Source of the DNA: Candidatus Rifleibacteriota bacterium
GTDB taxonomy: Bacteria > Muiribacteriota > Ozemobacteria > Ozemobacterales > Ozemobacteraceae
Assembly (NCBI GenBank): GCA_017417215.1
Contig: JAFPZP010000061.1
Span: 1 to 48,389, forward strand
Reading direction: 5' to 3'
DNA: 48,389 nt
Shown: positions 18,926 through 28,292 of the stretch, piece after piece
How positions within the stretch are numbered: the stretch's first letter is position 1
Layout of the letters: the number at the start of each line of letters is the position of its first letter
Position numbers and translations under genes: made by a program
Notes under the pieces: model-generated
What the model was told of the DNA's origin: nothing
The model's database searches: none
Seen by the model: only the letters and a program-made list of their open reading frames with translations

Positions 18926-21106
18926 TTATTCCTTCTGAGTGGTAGGCTTTCGGAACGTAAAGTAGCAAAGTGAAATAGATAGAATAATAAAGGCGATTAA
19001 ACCTCTAAGATTGCCATTAGGATGGTCTGAACCGGAAGTCAGTTTTCCGTCTGACACAGTGACATACGCTTTTTCATATTTGCCGAGAGTTATTTCTTCC
19101 TTAACTTCAGCACCGTTATATTGAGCTTTAATCTGGTATTTTTCGCCTTTATCATTAGTAATGGAAGAAGGTTCAACCTTATAGTATTTTTCACTGAAAG
19201 GCTGATTGTTTATGGTCACATTATTAAGCTGAGCTTCAATGTGAATACCAGGGCGACTTATAGGAGTCAATACACCTGAAAGCTTGTCAGAGAATCCCAT
19301 TACTACCATCATTAGAACGCCAAGTAAAGCAGCACCAGCTATCAAACCAGAAGAATAAAGAACGCCAGATTCACGCTTTTCATCAATCTGCGGATCGTCT
19401 TTCTTTCTGTCAACCCACCAACGAATCAAACCGCCAACCATAATTGGTGTTGAAACAGAGATTGGCAAATATAAACCGACTGCAAATCCCAAAGCATTTA
19501 TTCCAAGCATTTCAACAACCAGAGAAATAAAAGCTCCGCAGATAACCAAAGCCCATGGCAAGTTTCCACCAATAACACCGTCTATAACAGTTCTCATAAG
19601 ATTAGCCTGAGGAGCATTGAGCTCGCCATGAATAATGCCATCTTTAAGCAGATACATTACAAAACCCATTGTAAGACCTGCTGTGACAACGCCTATTACT
19701 TCGCCCATCTGCTGATATTTGGGTGTAGAACCGATTAGAAAACCTGTCTTTAAGTCTTGTGAAGTATCACCTGCAATTGCTGCGGCTATACAAACGAAAG
19801 CCCCAACAGTCAAAACAGCTATTTTGGCATTCGGCATTGCAGATAAACCGCTGATAACAAATATAACACTGGTCAGCAGAAGAGTTGCGATGGTCATTCC
19901 CGATATTGGGTTAGAAGAAGAACCTAAGAGCCCAACAATTCTAGAAGACACTGTTACAAAAAAGAAGCCGAATAAAACAACTAGGAAACCTGTTACAAGA
20001 GATAACCAGAGGCTGTCTACAAAAACAAGAGCTTTCATATATATGGCTGTGGCTATAACCAGAGCTGCTGCAGCACCGAAAACAATCTTATTAGACAAAT
20101 CAGTATCTGTTCTCTTAGAAGAGCCGGCTTCTTTGTTTCCTAATGACTTAAGACTAGTTTTAAAAGTTGAAATCATCATCGGAATAGATTTAAGCAGAGA
20201 AAGAATACCAGCAAAAGCGACTCCGCCAGCACCGATGTATTTAATATAATTGCTCCAGATGTCTCCTGCCGACATTTGGCTAATTAACATTTCGGTTGCT
20301 GGGTAAATAGCAACAGTGCTGTGTTCGCCAACCAGTGCAATTAAGGGAATAACGACCAACCAGCCGAAGATAGCTCCGCCCAGCATTATTGCTGAAATCT
20401 GAGGTCCTATAATATAACCTACACCAAGTAATTCCGGGGTAATTTCGCCAGATATTTCAGCTTTTTTATAGCCAGGAATTGCGGTGCCAATCTCTTTATT
20501 CCATAATCCCCAGAGATTGCTATGCATTAAAGCCTGATATAAAGCACCTATACCCATGCCCCAGAAGAGGGTCTTTGCTTTTGAAACATCACCCTGCCCC
20601 GAAACAAGCACTTCTGCACAAGCGGTTCCTTCTGGGTAAGGCAATTTGCCGTGTTCTTTAGAAATAAAACTACGTCTTAACGGAATCATAAAAATGACGC
20701 CGATTAAACCGCCGATTACTGCCATAAGAGTAATTTCTAGCTTAGATATTTCTGCTCCCCACAAAAAGAATGCAGGAATAGTGAAAATAACACCAGCTGC
20801 TACTGATTCTCCAGCAGAACCAATTGTTTGAACCAGATTTGTTTCTAGAATGGTTCCGCCTTTGAAGAAAATCTTGAAAATAGCAACAGCCATAACTGCA
20901 GCAGGAATCGAAGCAGATACAGTTAAGCCGACTTTCAAACCCAGATAAGCATTGGCTGCACCGAAGATTATTCCTATTACAATACCAATAATAATGGCTT
21001 TTATTGTAAATTCAGCAGGGCTTTCACTAGCTGGAATAACACTAGGATACTGATCTCCATCTATTTCTTTATAGGCCAAGGGCGACAATTTCTGGCTATT
21101 ACTCAT
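18926..21106 (-). CDS. OPT-family oligopeptide transporter
   Basis: 726 residues with at least 14 hydrophobic helices, the OPT family of secondary peptide or metal-chelate carriers in the cytoplasmic membrane. Typical features are the N-terminal EFTIKAIIIGIVIGIIFGAA-type helix with NAYLGLKVGLTVSASIPAAV, GSAGESVAAGVIFTIPAF, and LPYPEGTACAEVL. A soluble insertion near the C-terminus (about residues 630-700, rich in beta strands) precedes the last helix. It lies 81 bases downstream of an orphan peptide-binding lipoprotein on the same strand, suggesting a joint role in peptide uptake, though OPT carriers do not normally need a binding protein. ATG 21106 is the only sensible start. Confidence 0.9.
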   Translation of the reverse strand: MSNSQKLSPLAYKEIDGDQYPSVIPASESPAEFTIKAIIIGIVIGIIFGAANAYLGLKVGLTVSASIPAAVMAVAIFKIFFKGGTILETNLVQTIGSAGESVAAGVIFTIPAFFLWGAEISKLEITLMAVIGGLIGVIFMIPLRRSFISKEHGKLPYPEGTACAEVLVSGQGDVSKAKTLFWGMGIGALYQALMHSNLWGLWNKEIGTAIPGYKKAEISGEITPELLGVGYIIGPQISAIMLGGAIFGWLVVIPLIALVGEHSTVAIYPATEMLISQMSAGDIWSNYIKYIGAGGVAFAGILSLLKSIPMMISTFKTSLKSLGNKEAGSSKRTDTDLSNKIVFGAAAALVIATAIYMKALVFVDSLWLSLVTGFLVVLFGFFFVTVSSRIVGLLGSSSNPISGMTIATLLLTSVIFVISGLSAMPNAKIAVLTVGAFVCIAAAIAGDTSQDLKTGFLIGSTPKYQQMGEVIGVVTAGLTMGFVMYLLKDGIIHGELNAPQANLMRTVIDGVIGGNLPWALVICGAFISLVVEMLGINALGFAVGLYLPISVSTPIMVGGLIRWWVDRKKDDPQIDEKRESGVLYSSGLIAGAALLGVLMMVVMGFSDKLSGVLTPISRPGIHIEAQLNNVTINNQPFSEKYYKVEPSSITNDKGEKYQIKAQYNGAEVKEEITLGKYEKAYVTVSDGKLTSGSDHPNGNLRGLIAFIILSISLCYFTFRKPTTQKE

Positions 21107-21187
21107 AAAGCTCTTCTCCGAATATAGATTTATCCTTCAATTCTTCGTTTCCTAATTACTCAAACTCTTTTTAACAGGGTTAAAATA

Positions 21188-22813
21188 TTATTCTAACCAA
21201 ATACGACGATATTGCAGAGCGCATTCTCCCATAGCCCCGATTTTAAGTCCTTTAACATTGGGCTGATGAAGAATATTCAAAGTATAAAAATACATAAAAA
21301 CCATTGGTGCGTCTTCAACAATAAGCTTTTCAGCTTTTTCATAAACAGGAACGCGTACAACCAACTCGGTTTCATTTCTTGCTTCATCAAGCAGTTTATC
21401 TACTTCTGGATTACTATAATGACAATAGTTATAACCGCTACCTATATTGGAAGAATGAAACATAGTAAAAAGCAAACCGTCTGGGTCTGGGTAGTCTATT
21501 GTCCAACCCAGTCTGAAAAATGGAACTTCACCCTTTTCAATATTTTCTAAATGCTTTTCAAAACCAATCAGATTAAGTCTGCATTCAATACCCAAATCTC
21601 TAAGATTTGCCACTATAAAATCTGCAACTCTGCTCTGAAGCTGGTCATCATTTATTTCAAGAGTAATTACGGGGAAACCCTTACCATCAGGGTAACCTGC
21701 TTCAGCCAAAAGTTTTTTAGCTCTAGGCAAATCATAGAAATAACCAGACAATAAAGGATCATGCCCTGGAATACCAGGTGTCAGAACACCATTAGCAGCC
21801 TGTGCTCTGCCATTCAGAACTAATTTAACAATAGATTCACGGTCTACAGCAAAGTTTAAAGCCTGTCTGACAAGCTTGTTGTCAAAAGGCGGCTTTGTTA
21901 AATTCATTCCAAGGAAATTCAATCCCCAGAGATTCGATTCTTTTATATATTTAGAATATTGAGGATCATGTTTCATCTTCTGATAAACAGAGTCCGGCAA
22001 ATCAACATGCTGTAATTTCCCTGCCAGATACTGGTTAAAACGGTCTTCTTCCTTTGGAATGACAACAAATTCCATTCCGTCTAGCCAAGGTCTGCCACGA
22101 AAATACTCTTTATTAGCTTCAAGCACATAGCCGTTTTCTGTTTTACCCTTCCATTTGAAAGCCCCAGTTCCAACTGGCATATTTTCTAGATTGTCAGCAT
22201 CTTCATGAGGAACTATAAAAGCATTGCTAACACCCAATGTTGAAATAAACGGGGAAAAAGCGTGCTCGAGCTCAAACTGAATAGTATCGCTTGCTATAAC
22301 TTTGATACCAGCTAATTCTTCTGTTTTCCCTTCAAGATAATCTTTAGCACCCTTAATTACTCTGAAAAAGCTGTTTTCATTATTTGAATTAGGCGTCAAC
22401 AAGCGCTTGAAAGAAAAAAGAACGTCTTCTGCAGTAAGAAGTCTCCCACCATTCTTCGTAGCAATACCATTTACCACTTTATGGAAATGTACATCTTTTC
22501 TGAGTTTAAAAGTATATACCAGCTTGTTTTCACTAATCTGCCAGCTTTCTGCCAAACAAGGCTCTACTGTATCGGAAGTGCTGAATTCCACCAAACCATC
22601 ATAAAGCTGACGGCAAATTTCGTTTGAATTAGATTCCTTTACCTGAGCAGGGTCAAGCAATATATAAGGGTCTGGGAAAGCTCGGCGATAAACTCCGCCA
22701 TACTTCGGGCCTGTTTCTTTTTTTACTTCTTCCTTAGGCTTTTCTGGCTCATCACAAGCAGTCAGTCCCAGAATAAAAATCAAAGAGAATATGAATACAA
22801 GCCTTTTAAGCAT
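21188..22813 (-). CDS. Peptide-binding lipoprotein (ABC SBP family 5, OppA/DppA-like)
   Basis: About 541 residues. A lipoprotein signal peptide ends at LGLTACDEPEK, so Cys about 20 would be lipidated. The mature part is a family 5 solute-binding protein (GGVYRRAFPDPYILLDPAQ, then LYDGLVEFS, FHKVVNG.., VRQALNFAVDRESIV, LLAEAGYPDGKGFP and DYPDPDGLLFTMFHS). These bind peptides or nickel complexes for ABC importers. No permease or ATPase gene is adjacent, so it is an orphan, perhaps serving a remote ABC system. ATG 22813 with GAGG about eight bases upstream is preferred to TTG 22819. Confidence 0.9.
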   Translation of the reverse strand: MLKRLVFIFSLIFILGLTACDEPEKPKEEVKKETGPKYGGVYRRAFPDPYILLDPAQVKESNSNEICRQLYDGLVEFSTSDTVEPCLAESWQISENKLVYTFKLRKDVHFHKVVNGIATKNGGRLLTAEDVLFSFKRLLTPNSNNENSFFRVIKGAKDYLEGKTEELAGIKVIASDTIQFELEHAFSPFISTLGVSNAFIVPHEDADNLENMPVGTGAFKWKGKTENGYVLEANKEYFRGRPWLDGMEFVVIPKEEDRFNQYLAGKLQHVDLPDSVYQKMKHDPQYSKYIKESNLWGLNFLGMNLTKPPFDNKLVRQALNFAVDRESIVKLVLNGRAQAANGVLTPGIPGHDPLLSGYFYDLPRAKKLLAEAGYPDGKGFPVITLEINDDQLQSRVADFIVANLRDLGIECRLNLIGFEKHLENIEKGEVPFFRLGWTIDYPDPDGLLFTMFHSSNIGSGYNYCHYSNPEVDKLLDEARNETELVVRVPVYEKAEKLIVEDAPMVFMYFYTLNILHQPNVKGLKIGAMGECALQYRRIWLE

Positions 22814-22845
22814 AAACAAACCTCAAATCTGTTGGTGGATTATTA

Positions 22846-22875
22846 ATTTTATCACGATTGCTACCCTTGTAACAA
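22846..22875 (-). promoter_or_regulatory. Possible promoter of the SBP-OPT unit
   Basis: On the minus strand TTGTTA (22875-22870) and TAAAAT (22851-22846) are separated by 18 bases, and the -10 is preceded by TGA. The downstream distance to the ATG is about 33 bases and contains the ribosome binding site. Confidence 0.4.
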
Positions 22876-22989
22876 GGTTTTGTTGACAATTTCAAATCTG
22901 CCCCGATTTTAGCACTAAGGCCTCTCTTTGAAGTCATCCAGAATGAAAATGCACCCCAACAATAACAACACAACAACAAAGCACCAGTA

Positions 22990-23119
22990 GCTTGTGAAAA
23001 TTTTCACACAACCGATAATTTTTCAAAGTTTTTTGTCCAATTTTCCGTTTTCGATTGATTACTATATGTGCATTTTTAAAAACAACAGTTTTCATTGATC
23101 TTGGTTTTTGTAGTTTTTA
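22990..23119 (+). promoter_or_regulatory. Conserved upstream module of the Rpn-type nuclease
   Basis: About 130 bp that align almost without gaps with 28084-28210. It opens with the perfect 16-bp palindrome TGTGAAAATTTTCACA at 22993-23008, then the 68-bp core shared with recA (23031-23098), then CTTGGTTTTTGTAGTTTTT. A palindrome of this form is what a dimeric regulator would bind, but there is no direct evidence. The rest of 22814-23214 holds an A/C-rich stretch and one AAGCTT-type repeat arm (23128-23160). Confidence 0.65.
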
Positions 23120-23214
23120 TTTTGATTAAAGCTATAAGCCGCAAGCTTTAAGCCTAAAGCCAGATAGAATAATAAATACCAAAGACAATAAGAACAAGAA
23201 AAGGAGAAAAACAT

Positions 23215-24195
23215 ATGTATTACTTAAATCTTTCTAATGTTTCCACGCCCAAAGATTATGTTCTTAGAGAAGAATCCTCCAAATACAAAGCCAACGAAAG
23301 ATACAAAGACAATCTTTTTAGATTCATTTTCGGCAGAGAAGAGAACAAACAGAACCTTCTGGACTTATACAATGCTCTGAACAATTCTAACTACAGAAAC
23401 AAAGATGACTTAGAAATAAACACTCTAGATAATGTAATATACATGAGAATGAAAAATGATGTTTCCTTTGTTCTCGATAACCAGATGGTTTTGCTGGAAC
23501 ATCAGAGTAAATATAACCCAAATATGCCATTACGTGGTTTTCTATATTTTGCAAAGCTTTACGAAACAAGACTGGCTACAGAAATGAATCTGAAAAATAT
23601 TTACTATCCTAAGCTTATTAAAATACCCACACCTCAGTACATTGTTCTTTACAACGGAACTGATAGAAAAATCGGTGAAAGTATCACGCTTAAACTTTCT
23701 GATGCTTTTGAGGATAATGATAAACCTGAAGGTTATGAATGGACAGCAAAAATGATTAACATCAACATTGGCAAAAACAAAGAATTATTGTTAAAATGTA
23801 AGATATTAGGTGAATATTCTTCTTTTGTTGAAAGCGTGAGAAAATATTCAAAAATAAATAAAGATTTCACTATTGCTGTAGATAAAGCAGTAAAAGAATG
23901 TATCGAAAAGGGTATACTTAAAGATTTACTGATAAAATATAATGCGGAGGTGAAAAATATGCTGTTAACTGAATTTGACGAAGAAAAAGACTGGGCTATT
24001 ATAGCTAAAGGGTTCGAAGAAATCGGTTATGAAAAAGGCATTGAAAAAGGCAAAAAAGAAGGAATAAAAGAAGGCATGAAAGAAGGTAAAAAAGATTTAA
24101 TTAAAACCATGCTCTCTAAAGGTTTAACAAAAGAAGATATTATTAAATACTCAGGTATTTCAGAAAAAGATTTTGATAATCTAGTTGTTTCTTAA
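23215..24195 (+). CDS. Rpn-family PD-(D/E)XK nuclease / putative transposase-like protein
   Basis: 326 residues. After a leader of about 33 residues (MYYLNLSNVSTPKDYVL...) comes an Rpn-type core with the PD-(D/E)XK signature D82 (KNDVSFVLD) and E95-H96-Q97 (LLEHQS), the E-x-Q variant typical of this family. Family members are recombination-promoting DNA endonucleases, often multi-copy. The C-terminus (from about 275) is a run of EKG/KEG-type charged turns followed by a helical SKGLTKEDIIKYSGISEKD motif, a common Rpn ending. AAGGAG sits ideally before ATG 23215. The leader and upstream DNA are homologous to those of the DUF1016 gene at 28293, although the bodies are unrelated. Confidence 0.85.
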   Translation: MYYLNLSNVSTPKDYVLREESSKYKANERYKDNLFRFIFGREENKQNLLDLYNALNNSNYRNKDDLEINTLDNVIYMRMKNDVSFVLDNQMVLLEHQSKYNPNMPLRGFLYFAKLYETRLATEMNLKNIYYPKLIKIPTPQYIVLYNGTDRKIGESITLKLSDAFEDNDKPEGYEWTAKMININIGKNKELLLKCKILGEYSSFVESVRKYSKINKDFTIAVDKAVKECIEKGILKDLLIKYNAEVKNMLLTEFDEEKDWAIIAKGFEEIGYEKGIEKGKKEGIKEGMKEGKKDLIKTMLSKGLTKEDIIKYSGISEKDFDNLVVS

Positions 24196-24251
24196 TGTAT
24201 ATAAAAAAAGAGAAGATTACGAGAAATTAATATATTTATATTGATAACCAA

Positions 24252-24277
24252 CGCCTGAATAATCAGGCGCGTTTTTT
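24252..24277 (+). terminator. Rho-independent terminator of the Rpn gene
   Basis: CGCCTGA/TCAGGCG (7-bp stem, 4-base loop, 24252-24269) followed by GTTTTTTC. It ends directly at the stop codon of the convergent lipoprotein gene. Confidence 0.8.
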
Positions 24278-27200
24278 CTATTCCTGAACAAGAACGATGC
24301 GGAAGCCTAGATGATGATTAGTTTTAGTGGGCACAAATGGACTTGTACGATAAGCAGAACGACAAAACCTTGCATAATCATGCCAACCTCCGCCTCTATT
24401 GACTATTTTCGTACCAGTAGCAGGTCCAGTAGGGTCAGTACAATCTCCACATTCTGAATAATAAGTTTCACTATGCCAATCCTTAACCCATTCTCTTACA
24501 TTTCCATGCATATCATACAAGCCCCAGGCATTTGGGGTCTTCTCTCCTACAGGATGTGTTTCTGTTGCATTCTTGTAATACCACCCTACCACATTAAGAT
24601 TTGCACAAGTACCATATGTAGCTTTAAGATTCAATCCACTGTTAAGAGCAGTATTAGTACCTGCCCTACATGCGTATTCCCATTGAGCTTCTGTCGGCAA
24701 ATCAAACTTATATCCAGAAGGAATAAAACTTGTCAAATAAGTAGTAAGACTAGCGCAAAAAGCTAAAGCTTTTGTGTGGTTTACCATTTCAACAGGTCTA
24801 GAAGCCCAATTATCCTTATTTTTAAAATTAGATGGGTTATTACCCATTATAGCTAAGTATTCTGATTGTTTCACCTCGTAGATACCTATATAAAAGTCTT
24901 TAGATATTGTTACCTGATGTTGTGGTCTTTCTTGAGCATAGCCACCATTTTCCTTTGCTGGACTGCCCATTGTGAAAGTGCCAGCAGGTATTTTCTTCAT
25001 CTCTAATATTATCCAATTAGCAGTATATGTTCTATCTCCAGTAGAACCTTTAGGAATTACTAGCGTAGTTGTTGCAACTTCAACTTCGCTTTCTGACCAA
25101 CCAGCAAAAAGGTAAAAACCATTATCCATATTACCAGTTTTAGTCGGATTATTCAAAGTTATATCATCAGTATAAATATTGTAAGCAGTGGGATTTGGTG
25201 TTGCTACGGTTCCACCGTTGAGATTATAAGTTATAGTATATCTAGGAGTAAAACTAGCAACATAAGTTCTATCGCCTATAGAACCATTAGGTATAGTTAC
25301 AGTCATAGAAGCCGTGCCATCAGTAATTCCAGTGCCTTCCCAACCTAAAAAGTCATAATCATCTTTTGTAGGATTAATCAGAGCAATCGTAGCTGACGTT
25401 ATGTCATAACTTGTTTGATTGTCTGTTACAACAGTTCCACCGACTAAGTCACAAGTTATAGTATAATTTATAAGCACGTAATGAGCTGTAAAACTCTTAG
25501 CTTCTGTTGAACCTTGAGGTATTGATACCAGCATATTATCGTTACCAACTAAACCTGTACCACTCCAGCCGGTAAAAATATAACCAATCTTGCTGGGGTT
25601 AATCAGGGTAATAGTTTCAGAGCCTATGTTATAGCCTGTTGGATTATAACCTTCAACAATTCCGCCGTCTAGGTCGTAGGTTATGGTGTAAGCTACAGCA
25701 GAATAATTGGCATTATAAATCCTATTACCAGTTGAACCCTGCGCTATTGTTACTGTAGTTTCAGGAATTTCCCCATTAGAGCCTGTCCAGCCGACAAAAT
25801 CATAACCATTTTTTGAAGGCGCATTGAGGGTAATATTTTCAGAAGTCACATTATAAGATGTAGGATTAGCATCATCAAGGGTTCCTTCGTTCAGATTACA
25901 GGTTATAGTGAACCTTTGTGTAAAAACTGCTGTATAGTTTCTAGCACCAGTAGAACCTTGGGGTATTGTCACATCCATAGAAGTTGTTCCATCTGGAATT
26001 CCTGTGCCTTCCCAACCTAAGAAATCATAATTATCTCTGGTTGGATTTTTCAAGGTAATGGTTGCTGATGTAACATCATAACTAGACGGGTTAGTTAAGC
26101 CCTGTGGCAAAGAGCCATCATTTAAAACATAATTTATATTATATGCAATTGGAACATAATTAGCTATAAAACTTAAATTTGATTTAGAACCCTGTATTAT
26201 AGATAAAGTTTTAGAGGCTATATCTAAGCCAGTACCAGTCCAACCAATAAAGTCATAACCCCATTTGGCCGGGTTATTAAGAGTAAATGTTGCTGAAGCC
26301 TCATTGTAAGATATAGGGTTTGGCAGATTTACTTCACCACCATTTAAATTATAAGTAATCGTAAAAGCGTTGTTTACAGATTTCGTAGTAAAAGTGAAAT
26401 CTTCTACATTTGTAATAGATAAACCATCAACATCTGTTACGTCATCAACAGACAAAGTATAGGTGGTAGCCGGTGCTAACTCTTCAGCAAAACCGATAGT
26501 CAATCCTTCTTCATTCCAGTCTTTTGTAATTTTATCGGGTTCGACATTAGTTACAGATACAGCATTTTCAACCTTTTCCTTGCCACTGTCGCTGAGCTCT
26601 TTTCCTATTTCTAGAGTAAAAATCGGATTAAGATCAAATAAACCCTCCTGATCGTCTTCCTTACCACTATCTATTCTAATAGCAACATCAACAAACTCAT
26701 TTTGAACTATCGTGAAAAACTCAGTATAATTGTAAGGGAGTATCTTTTCTGAGTCTATTTTGTTAAAAAACTCTATAACAAAACCTGATGAGAAAGACTG
26801 TGTTTCTACTCCTTTTAAATTTAATTTAAATGAAAAATCTCCGTCAGTGCCAGTAATGTTTGATTCCAATGGGGAATAAACCAGGAAGCTATGAGAATAA
26901 GTATAGCCAGGAACAGTCTTATCGGCCATGCTAATCTGAGTAACATTGACGTCATTAACCTTTATTGGTACTTCTTCAGGCTTATTGTTACGATAAGTGA
27001 TTCGTGCCCTTAAATCTGCAGGCTTTATAGAATCAAGTTTAACACCTTTTAAAATACCTTTGACAGTTAAATCTTCTAAGTATTTGCCCTCTTTCACTAA
27101 GATAGAATTAGTTGAAGAAGCAGTTAAACTACTGACAAAAGTTTCTGGAAGCTTGTTGCCTGAACTACCTTCATAAGATATAAGAGCAAACTCTGTTCCT

Positions 27201-27766
27201 AATCTGAAAAGGTTGAAAGTATTTTTACCAGTATTATCTTGAACAGTTCTAACATTTGCAATATTAGCTAGTATTTCATTAGAATCTGAATAATTGAAAA
27301 ACCTCCAGGGGTCGGTATCACTTTCCTTGATAGCTGCCAGAACAATACCTTGAGGATTCTGAGGTTTGGGAAGAGTGATTTTAAAAGGTTTTTCAAAAGA
27401 TGTTACGTAAGTCTTTGCTTCCAAAGGGTTTTCTGGATTTAAAACGGCTGAAATCTTATAAAGATAAATATCCGAATCAGATGAATTAATGAGAGAATCA
27501 GCATTTTTGGCTGTCATCTTCTTCTCAACAATAGTCACAACAATACCTGGCGTTAGGGTGTTTTCTTCTAAGCCTTCAATCTTCGCTCCAGATGGAAAAG
27601 TTACAGTAGGGAGTCGGCCTAATTCATCAATTACCAATTCTCTTGAGGTTACTACCACATCATCGTCAGAATGTTTAACAAAAACGATATCATGGGAACG
27701 TGAACAACAGCCATAGAGGACAGCAAACAAGCTTACTACCAAAAATAATACTGTAAGTTTTTTCAT
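24278..27766 (-). CDS. Large lipoprotein with InlB-type B-repeats and a C-terminal FGE-fold domain
   Basis: 1162 residues. The signal peptide ends VLYGCCSR, a lipobox, so it is probably outer-surface anchored. Residues about 25-390 are unrecognised and beta-rich; about 385-465 resemble a bacterial Ig-like (SbsA/Big_5) domain (ITKDWNEEGLTIGF..). From about 468 to 920 there are six Listeria-Bacteroides/InlB B-repeats of about 72-80 residues (pattern TITYNLNGG, NPTSYN, ITLNNPTK, GYDFxGWTGTG, IPQGSTG). Residues about 922-1162 form an FGE/SUMF1-like domain (IPAGTFTMGS, LPTEAQWEYACRAG, GLYDMHGNVREW, NRGGGWHDYARFCRSAYR, HHLGFRIV). Only one of the two FGE active-site cysteines is present, so a structural or binding role is likelier than formylglycine synthesis. 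No sulfatase is nearby. Repeats suggest adhesion. Confidence 0.85.
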   Translation of the reverse strand: MKKLTVLFLVVSLFAVLYGCCSRSHDIVFVKHSDDDVVVTSRELVIDELGRLPTVTFPSGAKIEGLEENTLTPGIVVTIVEKKMTAKNADSLINSSDSDIYLYKISAVLNPENPLEAKTYVTSFEKPFKITLPKPQNPQGIVLAAIKESDTDPWRFFNYSDSNEILANIANVRTVQDNTGKNTFNLFRLGTEFALISYEGSSGNKLPETFVSSLTASSTNSILVKEGKYLEDLTVKGILKGVKLDSIKPADLRARITYRNNKPEEVPIKVNDVNVTQISMADKTVPGYTYSHSFLVYSPLESNITGTDGDFSFKLNLKGVETQSFSSGFVIEFFNKIDSEKILPYNYTEFFTIVQNEFVDVAIRIDSGKEDDQEGLFDLNPIFTLEIGKELSDSGKEKVENAVSVTNVEPDKITKDWNEEGLTIGFAEELAPATTYTLSVDDVTDVDGLSITNVEDFTFTTKSVNNAFTITYNLNGGEVNLPNPISYNEASATFTLNNPAKWGYDFIGWTGTGLDIASKTLSIIQGSKSNLSFIANYVPIAYNINYVLNDGSLPQGLTNPSSYDVTSATITLKNPTRDNYDFLGWEGTGIPDGTTSMDVTIPQGSTGARNYTAVFTQRFTITCNLNEGTLDDANPTSYNVTSENITLNAPSKNGYDFVGWTGSNGEIPETTVTIAQGSTGNRIYNANYSAVAYTITYDLDGGIVEGYNPTGYNIGSETITLINPSKIGYIFTGWSGTGLVGNDNMLVSIPQGSTEAKSFTAHYVLINYTITCDLVGGTVVTDNQTSYDITSATIALINPTKDDYDFLGWEGTGITDGTASMTVTIPNGSIGDRTYVASFTPRYTITYNLNGGTVATPNPTAYNIYTDDITLNNPTKTGNMDNGFYLFAGWSESEVEVATTTLVIPKGSTGDRTYTANWIILEMKKIPAGTFTMGSPAKENGGYAQERPQHQVTISKDFYIGIYEVKQSEYLAIMGNNPSNFKNKDNWASRPVEMVNHTKALAFCASLTTYLTSFIPSGYKFDLPTEAQWEYACRAGTNTALNSGLNLKATYGTCANLNVVGWYYKNATETHPVGEKTPNAWGLYDMHGNVREWVKDWHSETYYSECGDCTDPTGPATGTKIVNRGGGWHDYARFCRSAYRTSPFVPTKTNHHLGFRIVLVQE

Positions 27767-27830
27767 ATTTGCGATACTTCGATAATTTTAGGGATTAGGC
27801 TTAGAGAGAGGAATTAGGAAATTGTTTTCA

Positions 27831-27934
27831 AAGCTATAAGTCTTAAGCTTCAAACTATAAGCTAGACAAAAGCAATAACCCTTTTTGGTGATTTATTTCT
27901 GGCTTAAAGCTTAGAGCTTGTAGCTTACAGCTTT
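27831..27934. repeat. Inverted repeat of AAGCTT-type units
   Basis: Arms at 27831-27864 and 27901-27934, made of units like TATAAGTCTTAAGCTTCAAA and its inverse, flank a 36-base unique spacer. Same family as 6003-6240. The following 27935-28083 has only low-complexity DNA and the hairpin GCCAAGC/GCTTGGC at 28035-28051, which recurs at 29666-29682. Confidence 0.55.
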
Positions 27935-28083
27935 TAGTATAACTTATTTAACCAACAATAATCAATAACTTGGCTATAAAGTAAGAAAAATATGTTCACC
28001 CATCACCTACTACTAATCACCAACCACTCAACTTGCCAAGCTTTGCTTGGCTCTCCACCCATTACCTACCAAAACGAACAATC

Positions 28084-28210
28084 GCTTGTGAAAATTTTCA
28101 CACAATCGATAATTTTTCAAAGTTTTTTGTCCAATTTTCCATTTTCGATTGATTACTATATGTGAATTAAAAAACAGCCGTTTTTATTGTTCTTGGTTTT
28201 TGTAGTTTTT
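28084..28210 (+). promoter_or_regulatory. Conserved upstream module of the DUF1016 nuclease
   Basis: Aligns with 22990-23119: the palindrome TGTGAAAATTTTCACA at 28087-28102 is identical, the 68-bp core follows at 28122-28190 and the same CTTGGTTTTTGTAGTTTTT ends the block. After a diverged stretch, similarity resumes about 25 bases before the start codon (CAAT.AGAACA.GAAAAGGAGAAAA) and continues into the coding leader. Confidence 0.65.
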
Positions 28211-28292
28211 GTCGTTTAAAGAATTCTAGACCTAGGCTATTACAAAAAAACAATAAACACCAACTACAATGAGAACAGGAAAAGGAGAAAAT

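Noticed and set aside
24049..24090. Coding repeat EKG/KEG in the Rpn gene as a diversity-generating variable region
   Set aside because: Charged helical runs of this kind are a standard Rpn C-terminal feature; no template repeat or reverse transcriptase is present.
28269..28292. Upstream ATG for the DUF1016 gene
   Set aside because: AAGGAG lies downstream of it and fits ATG 28293, which also gives the leader shared with the Rpn gene.
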